A stretch of 64,000 bases of DNA from Tenacibaculum sp. AHE14PA (GCF_019278465.1 NZ_CP058983.1:682001-746000), one strand, 5' to 3'; shown: positions 38,047-47,283, counted from the stretch's first letter. Made by a program: numbers and translations. The notes: a model not told the origin generated them from the sequence alone.

Positions 38047-39417
38047 TTATTTAATAGCCTTCTTATAACTCAATAAAATTTTTTGGATCTGTTTATTCTC
38101 ATAAACTGAAGGATATAATTCTTTAATAATAGAATGGTGTTTATAATCGATTGCTAATGCATTTTTTAAGTGCGTTAAACTGTACCCCTCTTTATCAAGA
38201 ATCATAAATAAACCACACAATCGATATTCTACCTCAGCAGCTTCTTTATATATTTTTTTAGCTTTGATTACTATTTTTAAACCATCTTCAAAATCTCCTA
38301 AAAACAATAATATATCCGCTAATGCAGTGTAAACATCTAAACCCTGCTCCCCTAACTCAATACTCGTGTAAAAAGATTTTACAGCCTCTTCGTAAAAATT
38401 AAGCTTTAAGTTGATATCTCCTGACCTTTTCCAATACAGCTCATTTATCTCATCAATTTCTATTGCCTTATTTACGTAATACAACGCTTTTTGGAAGTTA
38501 CCGTCATTGTAATAAGCATTTGCTAACAACATCCATGCTTTATCTAGCAAGGGATCTTCATGCACTGCTTTTTTATAAAAGTGAATGGCAGTATGCATGT
38601 TTTCTAATTTCTCATAACATTTCCCTATTCTGATGTAAGCAAAAGCGGTAGGATCATCTAACTCCAACGTAATTAAATAATTATTTATAGCCTCTTCATA
38701 GTTATTTAGCTCTTCTAAGGTTTTTGCTTTTTCTAAATACCCACCAATAAAACTCTCATCAATTAGCACGGAATAATCAAAAGAAGTCAGCGCTTCTTTA
38801 TGCATTCCTAATTCAGCATATTGTTTCCCTAATTGATGCCAAGCAATCTCGCAATACGGGTTTTTATCTACATATTTTTTTAAAAACTGTATAGCTTCTA
38901 CATGTTTATCTTGCATATCAAAACAGTATACAATATTGTATAGTGATGAATAATCTTCATAATCATCTTCCACACATTTCTCGAAATTTAACCGTGCATT
39001 TTCAAAATCATCTAAATACAAGTATTCCATTCCTAGCATCGACCATATATCAGCTGGATCTTCGATAAAATCTAAAGATTCTTTCAATACAACGATAGCC
39101 TCAACATGTTTCTTCTTTTTAGATAAAATCAATGCTTTTTGTATAAAAACCTCATCATTATGAGATTCAACAGCTTCTATAGCACGAAGCATTTTAGTAG
39201 CCTCTTCTAATTCGTTTTCGAAAATTAGAATTTCTACTTTCATTAATTTCAACTGAATAGAAGTAGGATGTTGCTCCAACCCAAGTTGCACAGCTTTTTT
39301 TGCCAAAGAATGTTTGGCTATGTTTAAATAATGTTCGATGATTGTTTCAAACTCAACCGCGTCAAAAAAGTATACATCGTTGGTTTTCAACATAGATTCA
39401 AATTTCAATATCGACAT
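38047..39417 (-). CDS. TPR-repeat protein
   Basis: The 456-residue product consists of tetratricopeptide repeats over most of its length (for instance AIAWHQLGKQYAELGMHKEALTSFDYS-like and AYIRIGKCYEKLENMHTAIHFYKKAV). I see about ten repeats, forming a superhelix. No signal peptide is apparent, so it is probably cytoplasmic and binds proteins. The function is unknown. Its start codon ATG is at 39415-39417. Confidence 0.88.
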   Translation of the reverse strand: MSILKFESMLKTNDVYFFDAVEFETIIEHYLNIAKHSLAKKAVQLGLEQHPTSIQLKLMKVEILIFENELEEATKMLRAIEAVESHNDEVFIQKALILSKKKKHVEAIVVLKESLDFIEDPADIWSMLGMEYLYLDDFENARLNFEKCVEDDYEDYSSLYNIVYCFDMQDKHVEAIQFLKKYVDKNPYCEIAWHQLGKQYAELGMHKEALTSFDYSVLIDESFIGGYLEKAKTLEELNNYEEAINNYLITLELDDPTAFAYIRIGKCYEKLENMHTAIHFYKKAVHEDPLLDKAWMLLANAYYNDGNFQKALYYVNKAIEIDEINELYWKRSGDINLKLNFYEEAVKSFYTSIELGEQGLDVYTALADILLFLGDFEDGLKIVIKAKKIYKEAAEVEYRLCGLFMILDKEGYSLTHLKNALAIDYKHHSIIKELYPSVYENKQIQKILLSYKKAIK

Positions 39418-39540
39418 AAGCTACATATTTGAATGTATATAAATGTACTACAAGAACAGTGCCTATTTACGTTTAGCTGATTTTGTTTTCAACAATTTAA
39501 TTAACAATGCTATCTTGTTTTTAGTTATTGAATTTTCTTA

Positions 39541-39571
39541 TTTGAAAGAATCAAATATTTTTCTATATTTG
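39541..39571 (+). promoter_or_regulatory. Promoter of DUF2853 gene
   Basis: TTTG (39541-39544), a 19-base spacer and TATATTTG (39564-39571) match the Bacteroidota consensus closely. It lies 53 bases before the ATG at 39625. This is the best promoter in the window. Confidence 0.8.
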
Positions 39572-39624
39572 GGAGTATTAAAGTTTTACAACAAAACTTG
39601 CACCTAATTATAAACAAAAAAATC

Positions 39625-39966
39625 ATGAGTAAATTTGACGAAAAAGTAGCATTGTATAAAAAATTTATGGATGATAGAAATCTTCCTTGTAATCTTGATT
39701 TATTAAAAGCGGTAACCAAAGGCTTAGGACCTTCAATTTATAAAAAAGATGCCGAAACGGTATCTGGTACTGATGCGAAAGAATTAGAAACAGTTAAGAA
39801 AAACTTCTTAATGAAAAAACTAGGTTTAGCTGATAGCCCTGAATTAGACAAGGCTATTGACGAGGTTGTAGAAAAAATAGGAAGATCTGAAAGAAATAAA
39901 TACCGTGCTGTAGTTTACTATATGTTAGCTCAAAAATTTGGCAAAGAGTCTGTTTACGGAATGTAA
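39625..39966 (+). CDS. DUF2853 family protein
   Basis: The ATG at 39625 gives a 113-residue protein (MSKFDEKVALYKKFMDDRN); an upstream TTG would add nine residues and is unlikely because of the promoter distance. It matches the DUF2853 family, a small all-helical protein with unknown function (GPSIYKKDAETVSGTD is typical). It is a single-gene unit with a strong promoter and terminator, suggesting high expression. Confidence 0.88.
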   Translation: MSKFDEKVALYKKFMDDRNLPCNLDLLKAVTKGLGPSIYKKDAETVSGTDAKELETVKKNFLMKKLGLADSPELDKAIDEVVEKIGRSERNKYRAVVYYMLAQKFGKESVYGM

Positions 39967-39984
39967 AAACACATTTTTCATAAA

Positions 39985-40020
39985 AAAAAGTCCTGTATTG
40001 ATTTAAATACAGGACTTTTT
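39985..40020 (+). terminator. Terminator after DUF2853 gene
   Basis: A 15-bp stem (39985-39999 with 40006-40020, core AAGTCCTGTATT/AATACAGGACTT) is followed by a T run. It lies 19 bases after the stop. Confidence 0.88.
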
Positions 40021-40052
40021 CTATTTTAGCCATCAACAAACAAACTATATTT

Positions 40053-41477
40053 ATGTCGCAGTTTATTAGTGTTTTTGACATGTTAAAAATTGGCGTTGGC
40101 CCTTCTAGCTCACATACTTTAGGCCCATGGAGAGCTGCCCAAGAATGGATTGAAAAATTAAAAAAAACACATTTATTTACTACTATTGATGGTGTTAAAA
40201 TAGATTTATACGGCTCTTTATCTTTAACAGGAAAAGGTCATGCAACCGATTTAGCTATTTTATTAGGCTTAAGCGGTACAGATCCTGAGTATATACCTGT
40301 TGAAAACATAGAAACGATTATTGATCAAATAAAAGAAACGAAGACTTTACACTTTAATGCAGAAAAGCACCTTGTTTTTTCTATAGAAAACATCGTTTTT
40401 AATAAAGATTTTTTACCGTTTCACTCTAACGGACTAACCTTCAAAGCTTTTTCTAAAGGTAAAGAAATTTCTAGTGAAACCTATTATTCAATCGGAGGAG
40501 GTTTTGTTATTCAGGAAGAAGTAGAGGTTCCTTTAGATACCGAAATCAACAAGAAAAATTTTCCGTTCCCAATAAATCGAGCAACCGAATTAGAAGCGTA
40601 TTGTGACAGGGAGCAAAAAAACATTTCTGACATCGTTTATCAAAATGAGTTAGTTTTAAGATCTTCTGCTGAAATTGACGCTGAACTAAAACGCACCTGG
40701 GAGACGATGTTAGAATGCATGTACATTGGCTGCCATACTGAAGGTATTTTACCTGGCGGATTAAATGTAAAGCGAAGAGCATTTGGCACACATACAAAAT
40801 TAATTAAAGACGCAGCATACACGAACCAACAAGAGTGGATTACTGCTATTAGAAGCACTGAAGTAAAATTTCGTGAAATCTTAAAATGGGTAAGTTGTTT
40901 GGCTTTATCAGTCAATGAAGTAAACGCTGCATTAGGTAGGGTTGTAACTGCACCTACAAACGGAAGTGCAGGTGTTATTCCTGCTGTTTTAATGTATTAT
41001 TTAGTGATTGAAAATCACGAAGCTGATTTTGAACATATTAAAAAATTCTTATTAGTAGCTGGCGAAATCGGAAGTATCTTTAAAAAGAACGCAACCATAT
41101 CTGCAGCAATGGGTGGTTGCCAGGCAGAAATAGGCGTTTCATCAGCAATGGCTGCTGCTGCGCTAACAGAACTTTTAGGAGGAACACCAGGGCAATGTTT
41201 GGTTGCTGCCGAAATAGCTATGGAACATCATTTAGGTTTAACCTGCGACCCTATTGGTGGCTTGGTTCAAATACCTTGTATAGAACGCAATGCTATGGGA
41301 GCAATTAAGGCGATTAATGCTGCTGAGTTGGCATTAGAAACAGACCCTAAAGAATCTTTAGTTCCTTTAGACAAAGTAATTGATACGATGTGGGAAACTG
41401 CAAAAGACATGCACCGTAATTATAAAGAAACCTCAGAAGGTGGCTTAGCAATTACTGTTGGGTTAGCTGCTTGTTAA
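40053..41477 (+). CDS. sdaA: L-serine ammonia-lyase (single-chain)
   Basis: The enzyme converts serine to pyruvate and ammonia with a 4Fe-4S cluster. The 474-residue product combines the beta domain (DMLKIGVGPSSSHTLGPWRAA) and alpha domain (GRVVTAPTNGSAGVIPAVL, MGGCQAEIGVSSAMAAAAL, CDPIGGLVQIPCIERNAMGA). Cysteines in GGCQAE, LTCDPIG and QIPCIER probably hold the cluster. It is about the length of the E. coli enzymes (454-455). It follows the DUF2853 terminator. Confidence 0.94.
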   Translation: MSQFISVFDMLKIGVGPSSSHTLGPWRAAQEWIEKLKKTHLFTTIDGVKIDLYGSLSLTGKGHATDLAILLGLSGTDPEYIPVENIETIIDQIKETKTLHFNAEKHLVFSIENIVFNKDFLPFHSNGLTFKAFSKGKEISSETYYSIGGGFVIQEEVEVPLDTEINKKNFPFPINRATELEAYCDREQKNISDIVYQNELVLRSSAEIDAELKRTWETMLECMYIGCHTEGILPGGLNVKRRAFGTHTKLIKDAAYTNQQEWITAIRSTEVKFREILKWVSCLALSVNEVNAALGRVVTAPTNGSAGVIPAVLMYYLVIENHEADFEHIKKFLLVAGEIGSIFKKNATISAAMGGCQAEIGVSSAMAAAALTELLGGTPGQCLVAAEIAMEHHLGLTCDPIGGLVQIPCIERNAMGAIKAINAAELALETDPKESLVPLDKVIDTMWETAKDMHRNYKETSEGGLAITVGLAAC

Positions 41478-41478
41478 G

Positions 41479-42123
41479 CTATTTTACTTCAATCGGTTTT
41501 CCTAAAAATTTAGGTTGCACATTTAGTACAATATCAACAAATACTTTAACCCGCGCTAAGTACTCTCTTAACTGTACTTTTAGTCCGTATTTACTAGAAA
41601 CACCTTTGGCATTAAAACCTATTGCTTTAATGCCAAAGTAATTTGCTAAATAAATAGCCCTTTCATTATGGAATTGTTGCGATACGATGGTTACAGAAGT
41701 TTGGCCGAATATTTCTTTTACACGCACCACAGAATCTAACGTTCTAAAACCAGCATAATCTAAAAATATTTTACCCTCAGGAATCCCTGCTTTAATTAAG
41801 TCGTTTTTAAATCTAGACGGCTCATTGTATTCCTTTGTACCGTTATCTCCACTAACGATTATATATGCTATTTTACGTGACTTGTATAATTCTGCTGCCG
41901 CATCTATTCTGTACTTATAATACAAATTTACTTGTCCGCCTACTAAATATTTACTCGTCCCTAAAACCAAACCCACTTTGTTTTCGGGTATTTCATTTAC
42001 GCTTGTATATACTTTATCTGCTGCTTTTTTTTCCACTAAAAAATTGCATAAGTAAATAACAAGCAATACTAAAAAAGTTAGCACACCACATAATTTTATC
42101 AGCTTAATTATTATACTTCTCAT
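41479..42123 (-). CDS. SanA/YdcF-like (ElyC-family) membrane protein
   Basis: The start is the ATG at 42121-42123 (MRSIIIKLIKLCGVLTFLV, 214 residues), two bases from the yaaA stop, rather than an earlier start overlapping yaaA by 68 bases. One N-terminal membrane helix precedes a DUF218 domain (VGLVLGTSKYLVGGQVNLYYKYRIDAAAELY, IIVSGDNGTKEYNEPSRF, VTIVSQQFHNERAIYLA). Related proteins (SanA) affect envelope permeability. The substrate is unknown. It is in an operon with yaaA. Confidence 0.87.
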   Translation of the reverse strand: MRSIIIKLIKLCGVLTFLVLLVIYLCNFLVEKKAADKVYTSVNEIPENKVGLVLGTSKYLVGGQVNLYYKYRIDAAAELYKSRKIAYIIVSGDNGTKEYNEPSRFKNDLIKAGIPEGKIFLDYAGFRTLDSVVRVKEIFGQTSVTIVSQQFHNERAIYLANYFGIKAIGFNAKGVSSKYGLKVQLREYLARVKVFVDIVLNVQPKFLGKPIEVK

Positions 42124-42124
42124 T

Positions 42125-42883
42125 TTATCTTGTGAAAAATAATTCGTTTTTAGTAGACATTTCTTCAGAAAACCTGTAATTATCAACATCAAAACCTTTT
42201 AAAGCCTCTATTGTTTTTACATCATTTTCAATAATATAGCGCACCATTAAACCACGTGCTTTTTTAGCATAGGTCATAATGGTTTTATACTCTCCGTTTT
42301 TAAGATCTTTAAAAACAGGCGTTATCATGGGTACTTTTAAGACTTTTTGGGGCAAAGCTTTAAAATACTCTGTACTTGCTAAGTTAATTAACAGTTCATT
42401 CTCTTCTAATTCGGCATTTAAAGAATCTGCCAAATCAGTATTCCAAAATTGATATAAATTTTCTGTTCTACCTACTTTTAATTTAGTCCCCATTTCTAAA
42501 CGATACGGCTGAATTAAATCTAACGGTCTTAACAATCCGTATAAACCAGATAAAATTCGAAGTCTGTCTTGTAAAATTGGTAATTTATCTTCAGAAAGTG
42601 TTGTTACCTCAATACCTCTAAAAACTTCACCCGTAAAAGAATAAATAGCCTGTTTAGAATTTTCTATTTCAAACGGAGTTTGCCAATCTTGATTTCTATC
42701 ATAATTTAAACTTGCTAAATCATCAGAAATCTTCATTAAATCACTCAGTTTTTTTCGTGAAAGTGTTTTTAATTTGTTGTTTAGTTTTTTTGACTGCTCT
42801 AAAAATCGTGGTTGTGTATATAGGTCGGTATTCGCTTTGGTTTCAAAATCTAAAGACTTTGCCGGAGATATAATTATTTTCAT
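42125..42883 (-). CDS. yaaA: Peroxide stress protein YaaA
   Basis: The 252-residue product is a DUF328/YaaA family member, seen in MKIIISPAKSLDF, QAIYSFTGEVFRGI and YGLLRPLDLIQPYRLEMGTKL. YaaA protects against hydrogen peroxide by lowering free iron; DNA-binding activity has also been reported. Length equals the usual size. It is upstream of the SanA-like gene by two bases. Confidence 0.94.
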   Translation of the reverse strand: MKIIISPAKSLDFETKANTDLYTQPRFLEQSKKLNNKLKTLSRKKLSDLMKISDDLASLNYDRNQDWQTPFEIENSKQAIYSFTGEVFRGIEVTTLSEDKLPILQDRLRILSGLYGLLRPLDLIQPYRLEMGTKLKVGRTENLYQFWNTDLADSLNAELEENELLINLASTEYFKALPQKVLKVPMITPVFKDLKNGEYKTIMTYAKKARGLMVRYIIENDVKTIEALKGFDVDNYRFSEEMSTKNELFFTR

Positions 42884-42982
42884 TCAATTAGTATTTTATG
42901 TAAAAGTAAGGAGCACTTTTAAAATTGCTACTTATTTATAGTAATTTAAATCAATCACGGTATCAAAATATGTAATACTCTT

Positions 42983-43762
42983 TTAAATTGTTAATCCGTC
43001 ATACGCTAAAAACACATTTTCAGGCAGTTCTTTTTCCACCTCTTCATGCAAACCAAGCAATTCGCTAATATGCGTTAAATAGGCTTTCTTCGGATTTAAT
43101 TCTGCTATAAAAGCCAAAGCTTCCTCTAAATTAAAATGAGTCGCATGAGGTTCTTTACGAAGCCCTGTTACAATCAACACCTCTAAATTCGCTAATTTCT
43201 TTTTTTCTACTTCGGATATTGTTTTAATATCTGTAAGATACGCAATATCATTAAAGCGATACCCTAAAATAGGCAATCGCCCGTGCAATAGTTCAACTGG
43301 CGTCACTTTCACATCCTCTAAAAAAAAGCTTTCGTGATGCGAAATAATATTCGGAGCTACTTTTGGTGCACTCGGATACCTATTTTCAGTGGCAAAAATA
43401 TAATCGTATCTCTTTTTAAGCACCGCTAAAACCCTTTCTGATGTGTAAATAGGCACTGCTTCTATTTGAAAACAATACGGTCTTATTTCGTCTAAACCAG
43501 CAATATGATCGGCATGCTCGTGGGTAAATAAAATTCCGTTTATCGACTCCACATTTTCACGTATCATTTGCTGGCGAAAATCAGGTCCGCAGTCAATCAC
43601 ATACTTTATAGTATCCCAAGAAACTATAATTGAAGAACGCAATCGACTGTCTTTATAGTCTTTAGATAAGGCTACAGGATGCTTACTTGTAATCATTGGA
43701 ACGCCTGTAGAAGTTCCTGTACCTAAAAAAGTTACTTTTAATTGCTTTTTTTTATCTCTCAT
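42983..43762 (-). CDS. MBL-fold metallo-hydrolase (PhnP-like)
   Basis: The ATG at 43760-43762 is chosen (259 residues); a GTG two codons upstream is possible. The metallo-beta-lactamase fold has the metal motif FTHEHADHIAGLDEIRPY, an early Asp in VIDCGPDFRQQM and later LLHGRLPILGYRF. The N-terminus KVTFLGTGTSTGVPM is shared with PhnP, a cyclic phosphodiesterase. The substrate is uncertain. It is divergent from the unknown family at 43841. Confidence 0.88.
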   Translation of the reverse strand: MRDKKKQLKVTFLGTGTSTGVPMITSKHPVALSKDYKDSRLRSSIIVSWDTIKYVIDCGPDFRQQMIRENVESINGILFTHEHADHIAGLDEIRPYCFQIEAVPIYTSERVLAVLKKRYDYIFATENRYPSAPKVAPNIISHHESFFLEDVKVTPVELLHGRLPILGYRFNDIAYLTDIKTISEVEKKKLANLEVLIVTGLRKEPHATHFNLEEALAFIAELNPKKAYLTHISELLGLHEEVEKELPENVFLAYDGLTI

Positions 43763-43808
43763 TACCACAAAAATACAATAAAAATTATCTGATAAGTCCT
43801 ATTTTCAG

Positions 43809-43816
43809 TACATTTG
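43809..43816 (+). promoter_or_regulatory. -7 element of unknown-family gene
   Basis: TACATTTG fits TAnnTTTG and lies 25 bases before the ATG at 43841. It shows that the in-frame TTG at 43814 is inside the promoter and not the start codon. Confidence 0.6.
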
Positions 43817-43840
43817 TTATCCGTAACAAAAAACAATAAA

Positions 43841-45283
43841 ATGGCAATTACGCTTAAAGGAGATCAAAAAATAAGCACGGTACCAACCACTGACAGCAAA
43901 GCTTTAAAAATCAATTTAAATGCCCATATTTATGGAACATTTGCTGAGATTGGCGCTGGTCAAGAAACCGTTCGTAATTTTTTTAGAGCTGGTGGTGCTT
44001 CAGGTACAATTGCAAAGGCAATGAGTGCTTATGACAAAGATTTTTCTGATGCCATTTATGGTGTAGAAAATGACAATCGTTATGTTACAGAAAAACGATT
44101 AAAAAAGATGTTAAGACATGAAATGGACTTAATTGAAGAACGTCTTGACCGTCAGAAGCATCCTGAAAAATTATTTTTTAGTTACGCAAATACCGTTGCT
44201 ACCATTAACTTTTCTAAAAAGTTTAAAGGTCATGGTTGGGTTGGTATTCGTTTTCAATTAGATCCGCTTGAAGACTATAACGAAATTATCTTACACCTTC
44301 GTTTTAAAGAAACTGATGCCCGCCAACAACAAGAAACTTTAGGAGTTTTAGGGGTAAACTTAGTGTACGGAGCCTACTATTTAAATGACAGTCCGAAAGA
44401 ATTATTAAAATCTTTTTATGACAACATTGATAGCGATCGTTTAGAAATTGACATGGTTAATTTCTCTGGACCTCGTTTTATGTATGTTGACAATCGTTTA
44501 ATGAGTTTACAGTTAGTTAAAAACGGCATGACAAACGCCGTTATGTTTGGGCCTGACGGAAACAACTTACTACCTGCTCAAGTACTTTATAAAAAGAATA
44601 TTTTAGCGCTTCGCGGGAGCTATCGCCCTGTTACGAAAGTAAATATGGATATGTTTGAACGTTCGAAAGAATTGTTTTTAGCAGAAAAAAAGGTAAACCC
44701 AGAAAAAACACAAATTATTTTTGAAATCACCTTGAGCAACTTAAGAGCTGAAGGAGAAATTAATGAACGTGATTTCTTAGATAGAGCAGAGTTACTATGT
44801 GCTTTGGGACAAAACGTAATGATAACCAACTATCAAGAATACTTTAGACTCGTTGATTACTTTAGTGAGTTTACGAAAGAAAGAATGGGATTAGCCATGG
44901 GCGTTAATAATCTTATTCAAATTTTTGATGAAAAATATTACCGTGATTTAAGTGGTGGTATTTTAGAAGCCTTTGGTAAACTTTTCTACCGAGATTTAAA
45001 AGTATACATGTATCCTTATAAAGATGAAGACACTGATGAATTTATTACCAGTGACAATTTAAAGGTACACCCAAGAATGAAAGAACTATACAAGTTCTTT
45101 AAAAATAATGGTAGACTTATTGATATTAAAGATATTGACGAGGAAAGCTTACATATTTTCTCTCGAAAGGTATTAAGAATGATCAAAGAAAATGAAGAAG
45201 GATGGGAAAAAATGTTACCAGCAGGAGTTTCAGAAACCATCAAAGAAAAACGTTTATTTGGTTGCTCTAGAAAGCGCTCGTAA
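43841..45283 (+). CDS. Conserved hypothetical protein, unknown function
   Basis: The ATG at 43841 gives 480 residues. There is no signal peptide or membrane helix, so it is cytoplasmic. A distinctive N-terminal block (KALKINLNAHIYGTFAEIGAGQETVRNFFRAGGASGTIAKAMSAYD) and LFFSYANTVATINFSKKFKGHGWVGIRFQ are well formed. I recall relatives in Bacteroidota and cyanobacteria that are sometimes mislabelled nucleotide adenylyltransferases or TonB receptors; nothing here supports either. It has its own promoter and stands alone, so no context clue exists. Confidence 0.85.
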   Translation: MAITLKGDQKISTVPTTDSKALKINLNAHIYGTFAEIGAGQETVRNFFRAGGASGTIAKAMSAYDKDFSDAIYGVENDNRYVTEKRLKKMLRHEMDLIEERLDRQKHPEKLFFSYANTVATINFSKKFKGHGWVGIRFQLDPLEDYNEIILHLRFKETDARQQQETLGVLGVNLVYGAYYLNDSPKELLKSFYDNIDSDRLEIDMVNFSGPRFMYVDNRLMSLQLVKNGMTNAVMFGPDGNNLLPAQVLYKKNILALRGSYRPVTKVNMDMFERSKELFLAEKKVNPEKTQIIFEITLSNLRAEGEINERDFLDRAELLCALGQNVMITNYQEYFRLVDYFSEFTKERMGLAMGVNNLIQIFDEKYYRDLSGGILEAFGKLFYRDLKVYMYPYKDEDTDEFITSDNLKVHPRMKELYKFFKNNGRLIDIKDIDEESLHIFSRKVLRMIKENEEGWEKMLPAGVSETIKEKRLFGCSRKRS

Positions 45284-45345
45284 ATAATTTAATTTTCTTT
45301 TAAACCTTTTACTATTTTTAAAGTCTAACTGCTAAACAACTTTAG

Positions 45346-45891
45346 TTGACAGACGAACTTACACTTATTGCAGCGCTTCAGAATTCTAAAACAAAAGAAG
45401 TAGCCTTTAAACAATTGCTATCGCTTTATAAAGAGCGGTTGTATTGGCATATACGAAAGATTGTTGTTTCTCATGATGATGCTGATGACGTTTTACAAAA
45501 TACGTTTATCAAAATTTTTAAAAATATTGATACCTTTAAAAACGACAGTAAGCTTTACTCTTGGATGTACAGAATCGCTACCAACGAATCTATAACCTTT
45601 CTTACTAAAAGAGCTAAAGAGAAAAATGTTGACATTACTGATTACCAACAACAATTAGTTTCTACTTTAGATAGCGACCATTGGTTTACTGGAGATGAAA
45701 TTCAACTTATATTACAGCAAGCAATTGCTACTTTACCTCAAAAACAACAACTCGTTTTTAATATGAAATATTTTGATGAGATGAAGTACACACAGATTTC
45801 TGAAATACTAGAAACTTCTGTTGGAGCCTTAAAAGCATCCTATCACATTGCTGCAAAAAAAATAGCACACTTTATTAAGAACCACAATTAA
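45346..45891 (+). CDS. ECF-type RNA polymerase sigma factor
   Basis: The 181-residue product has sigma-70 region 2 (DADDVLQNTFIKIFKNIDTF with LYSWMYRIATNESITFL, about 45-95) and region 4 (ALPQKQQLVFNMKYFDEMKYTQISEILETSVGALKASYHIAAKKI-like, residues about 130-180). The start is apparently TTG (45346). It is followed by a membrane protein and a secreted protein in one operon, which presumably regulate it. Confidence 0.9.
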   Translation: MTDELTLIAALQNSKTKEVAFKQLLSLYKERLYWHIRKIVVSHDDADDVLQNTFIKIFKNIDTFKNDSKLYSWMYRIATNESITFLTKRAKEKNVDITDYQQQLVSTLDSDHWFTGDEIQLILQQAIATLPQKQQLVFNMKYFDEMKYTQISEILETSVGALKASYHIAAKKIAHFIKNHN

Positions 45892-45924
45892 ACCTTTTAC
45901 AAAAAACACAGTCTTAGAAGAGAG

Positions 45925-46458
45925 ATGGATAAAGATTTAAAACATAGTATAGATTTTATAAATAATAAGGCAGGCAAGAAAACTGGGTTTTCATTGCCTG
46001 AAAATTATTTTGAAGAAATGGAGGAGGCTTTCTTTTCTTCAGAAACTACTGTCGTTATATCTAAAGAAAACACTTTTAAAACTCCTGCCAATTATTTTGA
46101 TACCGTTGAAGAGAATATTTTAACAAAGCTTAAAGCAGCACCTAAAGAAGTAAAAGTTATTTCTTTGTACAAAAGAGTACTCGACTTTATTCCTGTTGCA
46201 GCAGCAGCCTCTGTTTTATTATTTATCGGTTTACATTACATTACGACTAGCAACAAAGATAGTTTTAACACTATAACACAAGCAGATATCGCATCTTGGT
46301 ATGAAAATGGATATGGAGATACCGATACTAATGAATTGGCGATTGCTTTAGAATCTTCTGATTTTGAAGACAATATTTTACCATCAATGGATGCCGAACA
46401 TTTAGAAGATTACCTAAACACCATTGATAACTCTACTCTTATAAATGAAATTCAATAA
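45925..46458 (+). CDS. Membrane protein, probable anti-sigma partner
   Basis: The 177-residue product has one membrane helix (FIPVAAAASVLLFIGLHYI, about residues 92-110), with an N-terminal cytoplasmic part holding two copies of a short motif: SLPENYFEEMEEAFF and TPANYFDTVEENIL. A similar P-NYF-E motif may bind the sigma factor. The C-terminal part is acidic and outside the membrane. No known anti-sigma domain is recognised; the call rests on the place between sigma factor and sensor. Confidence 0.75.
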   Translation: MDKDLKHSIDFINNKAGKKTGFSLPENYFEEMEEAFFSSETTVVISKENTFKTPANYFDTVEENILTKLKAAPKEVKVISLYKRVLDFIPVAAAASVLLFIGLHYITTSNKDSFNTITQADIASWYENGYGDTDTNELAIALESSDFEDNILPSMDAEHLEDYLNTIDNSTLINEIQ

Positions 46459-46460
46459 AA

Positions 46461-46934
46461 ATGAAAAAACAACTATTAACCTTAGTATTTATATTCTTCT
46501 TAAGTATTTTGTCTAGTCAAGCACAGTCAAAAAAAGGAAGTACTGAAAAAATACGCACGTATAAAATTGCCTACTTAACAGAAAAATTAAATTTAACAGT
46601 GGCTGAGGCTCAAAAATTTTGGCCTATTTACAATCAGTACGACAAAAAGAAAATGGTGCTTCATAGAGAAAAGCGTTTTAATATTAAAAAGAAAATCCTT
46701 AAAAACGGAGGAATTGAAAATTTATCTGAAAAAGATTCTAAAGAAATTTTAGAAAAATTTCAATTTATAAATAAACAGGAGTATGAATTAAAAGCATCTT
46801 TTCACACAAAGGTTTCAAAGATATTATCATTTAAAAAAATACTTACACTACAAATCTCAGAACACGAGTTTAACCGCAAACTCATGCAAAAATACAGAGG
46901 AAAAAAAAATAAGAATAAAAAAGAAGCTCAGTAG
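46461..46934 (+). CDS. Secreted Spy/CpxP-like protein, sensor of ECF sigma
   Basis: The 157-residue product starts with a signal peptide (LTLVFIFFLSILSSQAQ). The mature part is basic and helical, with LTVAEAQKFWPIYNQYDKKKMVLHREKR, a pattern of the family often named sensor of ECF-type sigma factor in flavobacteria. It would act in the periplasm. It follows the membrane protein by two bases. Its TAG stop lies within the terminator hairpin. Confidence 0.82.
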   Translation: MKKQLLTLVFIFFLSILSSQAQSKKGSTEKIRTYKIAYLTEKLNLTVAEAQKFWPIYNQYDKKKMVLHREKRFNIKKKILKNGGIENLSEKDSKEILEKFQFINKQEYELKASFHTKVSKILSFKKILTLQISEHEFNRKLMQKYRGKKNKNKKEAQ

Positions 46935-46944
46935 CTTCTTTTTT
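46917..46944. terminator. Terminator overlapping the stop codon
   Basis: GAAGCT-CAGT-AGCTTC with flanking A and T runs forms a hairpin. The stop codon TAG at 46932-46934 is at the loop/stem border. It also serves the convergent small gene at 46949. Confidence 0.8.
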
Positions 46945-46948
46945 ATTC

Positions 46949-47146
46949 TTATTTTTTTACTAAAGCCAAACAAACATATAAATCAGGTCTATTTGCCGTA
47001 AATTGTTTTAACCAAATTGTTAGCTCCTCTACTTCATAAGGTAATAATCTGTTTAATGCCTTTTCTAACTCTTTGCAAAATAAATCCGTATTAAAACTAA
47101 CTTTCTTTAATACCGTCTTAGTGTATTCGTACATTGCTCTTGCCAT
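46949..47146 (-). CDS. Small conserved flavobacterial protein
   Basis: I choose the ATG at 47144-47146 (MARAMYEYTKTVLKKVSF, 65 residues); a longer frame exists but starts in poor context. The sequence MYEYTKTVLKKVSFNTDLFCKELEKALNRLLPYEVEEL is strongly helical and looks conserved in flavobacteria. It has one Cys and no membrane segment. The function is unknown. Confidence 0.7.
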   Translation of the reverse strand: MARAMYEYTKTVLKKVSFNTDLFCKELEKALNRLLPYEVEELTIWLKQFTANRPDLYVCLALVKK

Positions 47147-47232
47147 GTTGCTTAAGGGGGAATTTGATGTTAATATTACTGAACGTAATTTACGAAAAAA
47201 AACCCTTGACACATGTTAAATTTTTGCAAAAA

Positions 47233-47262
47233 AAATCCGACACTTCATAAGTAGTCGGATTT
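47233..47262 (-). terminator. Terminator of small gene at 47284
   Basis: AAATCCGAC (47233-47241) / GTCGGATTT (47254-47262) is followed on the minus strand by eight T. It lies 21 bases after the stop codon. Confidence 0.85.
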
Positions 47263-47283
47263 AAACATCTAACTTACAGACAA

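Noticed and set aside
42124..42192. Longer start of the SanA-like gene
   Set aside because: It would overlap yaaA by 68 bases; the ATG at 42121-42123 begins the membrane helix correctly.
47147..47212. Longer frame of the 65-residue protein
   Set aside because: The extra residues (SRVFFRKLRSVILTSNS) look non-coding and lie in the promoter region.
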